Assembly: GCA_013041585.1 (NCBI GenBank)
Contig: JABEVM010000177.1
Location: 1-5,148, forward strand
Direction: 5' to 3'
Length of the DNA: 5,148 nt
DNA from: Chlamydiota bacterium
Lineage (GTDB): Bacteria > Chlamydiota > Chlamydiia > Chlamydiales > Rhabdochlamydiaceae
Below, piece by piece: positions 1 through 5,103 of the stretch (positions are counted from its first letter, which is position 1; each line of letters opens with the position of its first letter). The notes beneath the pieces were generated by a model, which made no database searches, had not been told where the DNA came from, and saw only the letters and a list, made by a program, of their open reading frames with translations. Both the position numbers and the translations under genes were made by a program.

Positions 1-41
1 CATATAAAACAATAACGAATAATATTTCATTCACGAGAAAT

Positions 42-434
42 ATGGAAAGAATCGAAATTGAAGGCAGGCCAATCGCTTGGCAGAGAGTAGGCGTAAATCG
101 GGGCAGATTCTTTGATCGGCAATCGAAGGAGCGAGAATCATTCAAATGGAAACTCAAAAAGAGCTTCACAAAACAGCCCATAGAAACGCCGATTGCTCTT
201 GGATGTATATTTTCATTCGCTGTGCCAAAAACCGCGTCAAAATCAAAAAGAATGGCATTGCTGGGCACTTTCTATGAGGGAAGGTCGGATGTGGATAATC
301 TGGTTAAGTGGATCGGAGATGTAGGTCAAGGAATTCTTTGGCAGGATGATAAACAGATCGTAAAGCTTATCAATGTTGAGAAGGTTTGGGCTGAGCAAGA
401 TAAAACAACGATTTTCTTTGAGGAAATCAAATAA
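42..434 (+). CDS. rusA: RusA-family Holliday junction resolvase (phage-type)
   Basis: This 130 aa protein matches the RusA endodeoxyribonuclease family, small homodimeric Mg-dependent enzymes that cut four-way DNA junctions in lambdoid-type phages and prophages. Visible signatures are the N-terminal GRPIAWQR segment (residues 8-15), the DVDNLVK block with D83, D85 and K89, and the DD pair at 102-103. E. coli RusA uses D70, D72, K76 and D91, and the spacing here (D83, D85, K89, D103) fits, so the enzyme looks intact. Length is typical (about 120-140 aa). The start at 42 is the only ATG in frame. No in-frame stop separates it from the left window edge, and its Shine-Dalgarno is weak (GAGA only), so an upstream non-ATG start or translational coupling cannot be excluded. 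Two phage-like genes follow on the same strand, 17 and 21 bases apart, suggesting one operon. Family assignment is strong; the in vivo role is inferred. Confidence 0.88.
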   Translation: MERIEIEGRPIAWQRVGVNRGRFFDRQSKERESFKWKLKKSFTKQPIETPIALGCIFSFAVPKTASKSKRMALLGTFYEGRSDVDNLVKWIGDVGQGILWQDDKQIVKLINVEKVWAEQDKTTIFFEEIK

Positions 435-443
435 TAATACTTA

Positions 444-448
444 AAGGA
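444..448 (+). promoter_or_regulatory. Shine-Dalgarno AAGGA that bears on the start of the next gene
   Basis: AAGGA lies 3 bases before the ATG at 452 and 9 bases before a second in-frame ATG at 458. The 3-base spacing is unusually short, so initiation at 458 (protein beginning MGNEK, 199 aa) is at least as likely as at 452 (MTMGNEK, 201 aa). Confidence 0.5.
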
Positions 449-451
449 AAC

Positions 452-1057
452 ATGACAATGGGAAATGAAAAGCAAAAAGTAAAGAAACAAATCAAATCTT
501 TAAAAGAAGATAGAGCTTCGGAATCTACGAATCAACCAAAGCTTGAATCTACACCCTTTAAGGTTTGGAAGGATGAGAATGGCGAGATCCAACTTATCAT
601 TGATCCTAGCATTCAAGCTGAGGCGGGAAAAAGCTTTAACCAGCTGGCTGGGGTTAAAGATTCAGAGCTCGCTCGGCATATTATGTGTACAGGTACCAAT
701 ACAATTAAATCATCAATCTCAGATCAGGAAAAGATGAACCTAGTTTTACAATCCTTAAATGATATGAAACCAAAGGATTCAGCGGAAGCAAGCCTGATAA
801 CTCAAGCAGCTGCTCTTTATTCGCAAGGGATGTCGTACTTGGAAAAAGCAGGTAAAGCAGAAAGATCCGATCATATACAATGTTATGGCAATTTAGCAGC
901 AAAACTACTTAGGCAGCATAATGAAACTATCGAGACACTGAGCCGGTATCGTAGGGGTGGAGAACAGCGCGTTGTTATTCAACATCAGCAAGTGAATGTA
1001 TCAGGTCAAGCCCAAGCCGTAGTTGGACAATTTCATACTCAGGGGGAGGGGTGTTAA
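452..1057 (+). CDS. Phage-associated hypothetical protein with RRGGEQ C-terminal motif
   Basis: I cannot name a function. The 201 aa protein (199 aa if it starts at 458) has a charged Lys/Glu-rich N-terminus (about 1-33), then a segment beginning FKVWKDENGEIQLIIDPS (36-53), then a mostly helical, Ala-rich region (about 90-165). It ends in SRYRRGGEQRVVIQH (164-178) followed by a Gln/Val-rich tail up to 201. From memory, proteins ending in a similar R-x-K/G-G-Q-x-V-x-V-x-H-V block followed by GGQAVVG occur directly before HGGxSTG-motif genes in alphaproteobacterial and other prophage-like loci, and this gene is followed by exactly such a gene. There is no signal peptide, membrane segment or recognisable catalytic motif. 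The helical region and basic RYRRGGEQR stretch could bind nucleic acid or mediate assembly, but that is inference. It is very probably a real gene given its Shine-Dalgarno and tight packing. Confidence 0.8.
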   Translation: MTMGNEKQKVKKQIKSLKEDRASESTNQPKLESTPFKVWKDENGEIQLIIDPSIQAEAGKSFNQLAGVKDSELARHIMCTGTNTIKSSISDQEKMNLVLQSLNDMKPKDSAEASLITQAAALYSQGMSYLEKAGKAERSDHIQCYGNLAAKLLRQHNETIETLSRYRRGGEQRVVIQHQQVNVSGQAQAVVGQFHTQGEGC

Positions 1058-1078
1058 CAAAAACAAAGGAGAAAGCTC

Positions 1079-1318
1079 ATGCTGACAATATGCGGGGCCA
1101 AAGCAAGAAGAAACAACTATAAACCATGCAGACAGCCCGCTATGTCGAATGGAAAATGTCGTTTGCACGGAGGAAAAAGCACAGGTCCCAGGACAAAAGA
1201 AGGTAAGCAACGAGTAAAGGTTGCGAATACTAAGCACGGCTTTTACTCAGCAGAGGCGATAGCGGAGAGGAAGCTGTGTCGAACTTTAATTAAAGCCTCT
1301 GAGGTGAAAAATCGTTAG
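1079..1318 (+). CDS. HGGxSTG-motif small protein, likely metal-binding, phage-associated
   Basis: This 79 aa basic protein carries the HGGKSTGPRT motif (residues 30-39) that defines a family of small phage/prophage-associated proteins of unknown biochemical role. Upstream of the motif are C5 (CGAK), C17 (PCRQPAM) and C27 (GKCRLHGG); with H30 they could form a C-C-C-H zinc site, as the conserved spacing in this family suggests. Basic residues after the motif (TKEGKQRVKVANTKHG, 39-54) fit nucleic-acid contact. The start is well supported: AAAGGAG at 1065-1071 lies 7 bases before the ATG, the best ribosome binding site on this side of the window. The preceding gene ends 21 bases upstream, and the pair looks co-transcribed. 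The stop codon sits in the loop of a probable terminator hairpin. Family recognition is good; zinc and DNA binding are inferences. Confidence 0.82.
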   Translation: MLTICGAKARRNNYKPCRQPAMSNGKCRLHGGKSTGPRTKEGKQRVKVANTKHGFYSAEAIAERKLCRTLIKASEVKNR

Positions 1319-1330
1319 ATCGATTTTTTT
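1307..1330 (+). terminator. Probable intrinsic terminator overlapping the end of the HGGxSTG gene
   Basis: AAAAATCG (1307-1314) pairs perfectly with CGATTTTT (1321-1328) around a 6-base loop TTAGAT, and two more T follow. The TAG stop (1316-1318) lies in the loop. Only two of eight pairs are G:C and the T-run forms part of the stem, so it may be weak, but it is correctly placed between the phage-like operon and the next unit. Confidence 0.5.
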
Positions 1331-1345
1331 GATGCTAATTTTTAG

Positions 1346-1375
1346 AAGACCATGCTATCAAAGTTGCATTAAAAT
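1346..1375 (+). promoter_or_regulatory. Weak candidate promoter for the toxin-immunity unit
   Basis: TAAAAT (1370-1375) matches 5 of 6 bases of a sigma-70-type -10 box. Eighteen bases upstream AAGACC (1346-1351) matches only the central GAC of the -35 consensus. Transcription would begin near 1382, leaving a leader of about 27 bases. The region is AT-rich, so chance matches are expected; it is listed because a promoter is needed after the terminator and no better candidate is visible. Confidence 0.22.
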
Positions 1376-1408
1376 TGTTCATCCTTCCGATTTTAGAAGA
1401 GGTTTTAA

Positions 1409-3661
1409 ATGAAACGTTTTTTCTTTGCTCTTATAATAATTACTTCAACTTTTCTTTTAGCAGATTCTAAGCCAGCTTCTAAATATTTATATCCCGACAT
1501 GTATAGTTTTCCTTTTTATAATTGTCGAGACCACCTTTATGAAGATCCTTTCGGGAGCTCATCTTACGAACTGAAAAATGGTAAGCCAGTTTTAGAATTT
1601 AAGATTAATTTAGAGGGTAATAAAGAACATACGCTGTTCTATGCTGATCCAAAGCTTCTTGAGAGAGTTTCTTCACTAGCATACTTAATTCCTATAAATA
1701 AGAACTCGAGGTGTCTATATCAGTTTTGTAATGAATGTAAATCACCTGTTGCACGGAAAGTTATATATTATGATGATTTTAATGCCGAAAGATATGATTA
1801 CGAGGAACTTGATATTTCCGGCTATGCTTGCCATTGTTTGAATCGATGGTATGAAGTAGAGGAATGGCAGGGAGGAATAGACATAATCCAAGAAGATAAG
1901 AAAAAAGCAGAGAGAGTTAAGGCAGCATATTGGGTGCCTTGCAGAAATTCTACAATCGAGAACTGTTATTTTCAGTGGCATAATCAAAGCTATTTCCATT
2001 TCTTTGAACAATTTTTATCATATAACGCTCAAAATCACGAATGTACATGTTATTGGCCTCAAATTAATCAAAAAGCAATGCAAGTTAGCGATATCGTCCA
2101 TAAACACTTGGTTCGTTTAGAAGTTCTTCCGAGTATTTTTCAAATGACTTCTGAGTTCCCTTTTATAAGTAGAAATCCATGGAGTGAATTTCCTCCTAAC
2201 CATAGGTGGGGTTCCCAGCATATTGTTGTTCAAGGGCTTTTTGTTCATGCCTTTTTTTATAGTCATTATCGGCAAATTTTCTTAGATTTGTGTAAATATG
2301 TAGATATGTATCCTTTATTGATTCACGGGCATGCGCCACGATCTGAAGTAGAAGCTATAATATTTGAATCAAAATCTATTCAAATTCTTGATGCTTGCTA
2401 TGAAGCTCTTGATAAGATTAAACCTTTACTTTTAACAATGTATGACGAGTGCTTAGAAAAGCACCCTCACCCTAAGATTTTGTATGAAAGAGGAATGGTT
2501 CACATGCATCTCGGAGATGCTGCATCTTCTCTTTCTGATATTCGGGATCTTATTGATTTTCAGGAAAAAAATAACCAAGCTTTACTCACTTCTGAAATAT
2601 ATCATCAAGAAGGGACGGCTTACGCTGATCTTGGAATGTATGATGAGGCATTAGCATCATTGAATAAAGCGATAGAAAAAGACCCTAAAAACAAAGAAGC
2701 ATACTTTGATAGAGCTGAAGCTTATTTTGAAACAGGGGATTTTGAACAGTCCTTAAAAGATTACCTTGATTCTGGCTTAAAACCTACACCGATTAATAAA
2801 GAAATAGACGTTAATTTCTATGAATTTTCTCTAGGGTTTGCGCCTAAAGTGATTGTTGGTGCAGCTGATTCAACTGTGGATTTTATTCCTAGTCTTTTTA
2901 ATTCAGCTAGCTCCCTTGGAAGGGCGACTTGGGCATTTGCAGGGGATCCCCTGCAAACATCGAAGGATTTCGTGAGAGCAGTTCATTCCTGCATTGAATT
3001 TATCAAATCTAGCTCAGCCTTAGAAACTATTGGAATCATAGCGCCTGAAATTAAAGATTTGGTTAAAAGTTGGGATAAACTGAAAGACAGAGAAAGAGGT
3101 GAAAAAGTTGGATATATCGTTGGAAAATATGGAGTAGAAATTTTTATAGGAGGAGGCATAGCTAAAGGAGTAAAAGCATTCCGAGATCTGAAAAGAGCCA
3201 ATAACCTTTTAAATTTTGAATCTATGGCCCTTAGCCAAAGAAATGCAGCAATGATTGTGTCTAAAACCAATGAAGCAAACACTAAAGCTGTAGCTGCTTG
3301 GGAAAGAGCCTTACTAGCAAAAGGAGGGGTTGTAACTCAAGCCAACTCTACAATAGGCTGGAAAGTAGGACAAGATATTTGCAATCTAACCAAACAAGGA
3401 AAAATCCCCAAATGGAGCGCTGTTAGACAAAGATATTGGAAAAATGAAGCTCATTTTCGTCCTGAAAAATATAAGCCTGAAAATCTAGAAAGGATGAAAA
3501 AGGGGCTTGCACCTCAAAGAAAGAACAAAATTACTGGTCAGATGGAAAGCATGGAGCTACATCACATCCCATCGCAAAAAGACGGCGGTCTTTTTGATGT
3601 AATTGAAGTATGGCCTGATGAGCATGCCCTTATAGATAAAAATAGACATACAGGGAGATAG
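1409..3661 (+). CDS. Secreted TPR protein with C-terminal HNH/LHH-type nuclease toxin domain
   Basis: This 750 aa protein looks like a polymorphic toxin. Residues 1-20 form a Sec signal peptide (MKR, hydrophobic FFFALIIITSTFLLA, cleavage probably near 18-20) with no lipobox Cys. Residues about 35-350 are an unrecognised Cys-rich, aromatic-rich region with a CxxC (107-110), CHC (141-143) and CTC (212-214); disulfides are likely after export. TPR-like helices follow at about 357-386, 397-428 and 431-459; the middle one (GTAYADLGMYDEALASLNKA) is close to consensus. A hydrophobic/helical linker (about 465-600) contains GEKVGYIVGKYGVEIF (564-579), which I recall from chlamydial toxin-like proteins. 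The last 40 residues hold MELHH (715-719, H718/H719), PDEH (736-739, H739), D743 and RH (746-747), matching the LHH group of the HNH/endonuclease VII superfamily, which cuts nucleic acid. AGAGG at 1398-1402 lies 6 bases before the ATG. A putative immunity gene follows after 2 bases. Architecture is clear; toxicity and target are inferred. Confidence 0.82.
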   Translation: MKRFFFALIIITSTFLLADSKPASKYLYPDMYSFPFYNCRDHLYEDPFGSSSYELKNGKPVLEFKINLEGNKEHTLFYADPKLLERVSSLAYLIPINKNSRCLYQFCNECKSPVARKVIYYDDFNAERYDYEELDISGYACHCLNRWYEVEEWQGGIDIIQEDKKKAERVKAAYWVPCRNSTIENCYFQWHNQSYFHFFEQFLSYNAQNHECTCYWPQINQKAMQVSDIVHKHLVRLEVLPSIFQMTSEFPFISRNPWSEFPPNHRWGSQHIVVQGLFVHAFFYSHYRQIFLDLCKYVDMYPLLIHGHAPRSEVEAIIFESKSIQILDACYEALDKIKPLLLTMYDECLEKHPHPKILYERGMVHMHLGDAASSLSDIRDLIDFQEKNNQALLTSEIYHQEGTAYADLGMYDEALASLNKAIEKDPKNKEAYFDRAEAYFETGDFEQSLKDYLDSGLKPTPINKEIDVNFYEFSLGFAPKVIVGAADSTVDFIPSLFNSASSLGRATWAFAGDPLQTSKDFVRAVHSCIEFIKSSSALETIGIIAPEIKDLVKSWDKLKDRERGEKVGYIVGKYGVEIFIGGGIAKGVKAFRDLKRANNLLNFESMALSQRNAAMIVSKTNEANTKAVAAWERALLAKGGVVTQANSTIGWKVGQDICNLTKQGKIPKWSAVRQRYWKNEAHFRPEKYKPENLERMKKGLAPQRKNKITGQMESMELHHIPSQKDGGLFDVIEVWPDEHALIDKNRHTGR
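2936..2957. repeat. 22-bp perfect palindrome inside the toxin gene
   Basis: Two 11-base arms (2936-2946 and 2947-2957) are exact reverse complements with no spacer, centred on GGGGATCCCC. It encodes residues about 510-517 (FAGDPLQT), in the linker between the TPR repeats and the nuclease end. The GC-rich core stands out in an AT-rich gene. It could be a recombination or protein-binding site, or a coincidence of codon choice. Confidence 0.75.
3652..3658 (+). promoter_or_regulatory. Immunity gene Shine-Dalgarno inside the toxin's last codons
   Basis: AGGGAGA overlaps the last codons of the toxin gene and lies 5 bases before the ATG at 3664, with the toxin stop TAG in between. This arrangement couples translation of the second gene to the first and fixes its start. 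Confidence 0.75.
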
Positions 3662-3663
3662 AA

Positions 3664-4146
3664 ATGCCTAGTTTTCAAAAGCTTTTTGAAGAGACTGATG
3701 AGCTTACAATCCAATATAAAGACAAAATATTGCATTGGGCAGATAAATTTCCGGTTAAAGATGGAGATGTTCTCATTGCTTCAATTGAAAAAACAAACAG
3801 TGAATGGATACAGGGCTTGTCTATCGATATTACTGGCAGCTGTGAGGTAAATGGAAAAATATGGAAGCAAGGGAAAGGCGTAAAGATGATTTTCTGGGAA
3901 GACTCTACTGTACTTGATCCCAAACATATAGAAATAAAAATTTTTACCAAAAAAAGTTTTGTGGTGATACAAAACATTTGGGAGTCAATCAATCACCTGG
4001 GCAATAAATCAATAGATAGTGGTCATAATGGAGCAGCTATGATTATCGAAGAAATAGAGAATGGTAGGCGCTATCATTGCAATGACGGCCATCCAGATGA
4101 AAACTTCGACGATATTGTCTTTACAATCCAAAGGCTCAAACAGTAG
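3664..4146 (+). CDS. Putative cognate immunity protein for the upstream nuclease toxin
   Basis: This 160 aa acidic protein has no signal peptide or membrane segment and should stay in the cytosol, where it would bind and neutralise the HNH nuclease encoded just upstream. It begins 2 bases after the toxin stop with a Shine-Dalgarno inside the toxin gene, the usual layout of toxin-immunity pairs. The body reads as alternating beta strands (for example VLIASIEK 36-43, KMIFWED 74-80, KHIEIKIF 87-94). It ends with a distinctive motif-like region, HNGAAMIIEEIENGRRY (121-137) followed by CNDGHPDENFDDIVF (139-153), which I recall from small proteins beside nuclease toxins in other bacteria, although I cannot attach a family name. 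The acidic DENFDD patch would suit binding to a basic nuclease surface. Its role rests on position and this resemblance. The 3' end lies 13 bases from the convergent pseudopilin gene. Confidence 0.72.
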   Translation: MPSFQKLFEETDELTIQYKDKILHWADKFPVKDGDVLIASIEKTNSEWIQGLSIDITGSCEVNGKIWKQGKGVKMIFWEDSTVLDPKHIEIKIFTKKSFVVIQNIWESINHLGNKSIDSGHNGAAMIIEEIENGRRYHCNDGHPDENFDDIVFTIQRLKQ

Positions 4147-4159
4147 ATCTTTGTAAAAT

Positions 4160-4960
4160 CTAAGGTAGTATCATATCATCTTGACTTAGTGAAAGCCTTT
4201 CTTCTAATACCGCTCTAAACCGCTGACCATATTCATTAAACTCAAATTGTTCGGGGAATTGGGGATCGTCTTGGTGTTTACTTACTTCTGCTTTAAAGGC
4301 TGCGATTGCAGCATAATAAAGTTTACGTGGGTTTTCATTGCTAATATATTCAGAAACGTCGTGAGGATTGGGGACTAGCTTATAATTTTTATTGATATTG
4401 TTCAGCGGAAGAGAAACATACCTAGGTTCTTTTCTTTGAATATATCCATTTTCTTCTCGGTTGTTGCTATTTTGAGAACTGAAAGAGGAGTAGCCAAACG
4501 AAGTGTCTCTAGAAGTGTAATGAGTTGGTGTGCTTTCTTCTCTGGGTTGAGCACTCTTTTCTCTATGGGCATATAGCTTTCGAGAAACAATTTCAAAATC
4601 CTCTAGGGAATCTGAGCTAGGCATAATTTCATACTCTTCTCCCCAGCCGTCCTTGAATGTTTCATTTACGTTTTTTATCATTCCTGATCTTCTAAGACAG
4701 TCTTTGGCATTTGCTTTGTTTGCTTCGGCATCATTGGAAGAGATATCTGCTAGAGAAAGCTCATTTTTGGCGATTTCTAGAAGTAGAATTTCTTTAATTT
4801 GGGCTATTCCTTTCTCAGTCTTAAAAACTTTGGCTTTGTCTAGAGAGCCTTTCATATTAAAGCCAATCACGCTGCTGATCAAACCTATTAGAAAAATTAC
4901 GATCATGATTTCTAGTAGAGTAAGAGGATGTTTCTTTCTAACTTGAATCCTATTTTTCAT
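4160..4960 (-). CDS. gspG: GspG-like pseudopilin with long C-terminal extension
   Basis: The 266 aa product starts with a type III (prepilin-like) signal: a basic leader KNRIQVRKKHP, then LTLLEIMIVIFLIGLISSVIGF (13-34), with Glu at position +5 (E17) if cleavage follows P12. This is the class of major and minor pseudopilins of type II secretion/type IV pili, which are trimmed by a prepilin peptidase and assembled in the inner membrane. DGWGEEYEI (104-112) matches the D-x-WG-x-x-Y element of GspG proteins, and the N-terminal 130 residues resemble chlamydial GspG. Two oddities are Pro instead of Gly at -1, and a tail of about 135 residues beyond the usual 130-150 aa length: a Ser/Asn/Arg-rich stretch (about 132-180) then a folded-looking acidic end (185-266). 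AAGGA (4966-4970) lies 5 bases before the ATG. It is convergent with the immunity gene. Pseudopilin class is secure; GspG rather than another pseudopilin is likely. Confidence 0.82.
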   Translation of the reverse strand: MKNRIQVRKKHPLTLLEIMIVIFLIGLISSVIGFNMKGSLDKAKVFKTEKGIAQIKEILLLEIAKNELSLADISSNDAEANKANAKDCLRRSGMIKNVNETFKDGWGEEYEIMPSSDSLEDFEIVSRKLYAHREKSAQPREESTPTHYTSRDTSFGYSSFSSQNSNNREENGYIQRKEPRYVSLPLNNINKNYKLVPNPHDVSEYISNENPRKLYYAAIAAFKAEVSKHQDDPQFPEQFEFNEYGQRFRAVLEERLSLSQDDMILP

Positions 4961-4969
4961 AAAAATCCT

Positions 4970-5089
4970 TCAATTTAGCAAATGCCTGGTTTGAAAAGCG
5001 CTTCTAGACGATTTGTCTTTTTGAGGCATTCCATCTTTTGATATCGGACAGTTTACCACCCACCTAGAAAATTGCAAAAGAGTAATCAT
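4970..5089 (-). CDS. Possible 39 aa small ORF leading into the pseudopilin gene
   Basis: An ATG at 5089-5087 opens a 39-codon frame (begins MITLLQFSRWVVNC, ends RHLLN) closing with TGA at 4972-4970. GGAGG within AGGGAGGAA (5095-5103) lies 7 bases upstream, a near-ideal Shine-Dalgarno and the strongest in the window. The stop codon shares one base with the AAGGA ribosome binding site of the pseudopilin gene, an arrangement typical of translational coupling. The peptide resembles nothing I know, has no signal peptide and only a short hydrophobic start. It might be a leader peptide, a real small protein, the remnant of a longer gene, or a chance frame. The 59 bases upstream (5090-5148) contain stops in all three minus-strand frames and show no clear promoter; a tail of an upstream gene such as gspF could end near the window edge. 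Confidence 0.38.
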   Translation of the reverse strand: MITLLQFSRWVVNCPISKDGMPQKDKSSRSAFQTRHLLN

Positions 5090-5094
5090 TGAGA

Positions 5095-5103
5095 TTCCTC
5101 CCT
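5095..5103 (-). promoter_or_regulatory. Strong Shine-Dalgarno for the 39-codon ORF
   Basis: The minus strand reads AGGGAGGAA here, containing GGAGG 7 bases before an ATG. This is an almost full anti-16S match with good spacing. It is the main reason to take the small ORF seriously. Confidence 0.45.

Noticed and set aside
452..1057. Small terminase subunit or phage replication protein
   Set aside because: No helix-turn-helix, Walker or other diagnostic motif can be seen, and the C-terminal RRGGEQ block fits another, unnamed family.
1001..1237. Open frame on the minus strand opposite the HGGxSTG gene
   Set aside because: It has no useful ribosome binding site and is fully overlapped by a gene with a recognised motif and a strong Shine-Dalgarno.
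1409..1471. Lipoprotein signal peptide at the toxin N-terminus
   Set aside because: There is no cysteine at or near the expected cleavage site (TFLLADSKPAS), so a signal peptidase I type signal fits better.
2983..3282. 99-codon open frame on the minus strand inside the toxin gene
   Set aside because: The composition (Ser/Leu/Phe/Pro-rich) is that expected for the reverse of a Lys/Glu-rich coding region, and the plus-strand frame is clearly the gene.
3675..3992. 105-codon minus-strand frame opposite the immunity gene, considered as an antisense gene
   Set aside because: No ribosome binding site or recognisable protein features; the plus-strand gene explains the region.
4145..4161. Possible terminator hairpin between the convergent genes (AGATCTTTGTAAAATCT)
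   Set aside because: The arms pair imperfectly, the loop would be too small and no run of T follows on either strand.
4653..4946. 97-codon plus-strand frame opposite the pseudopilin N-terminus
   Set aside because: It mirrors the prepilin signal region in antisense; the hydrophobic stretch is a by-product of the real gene.
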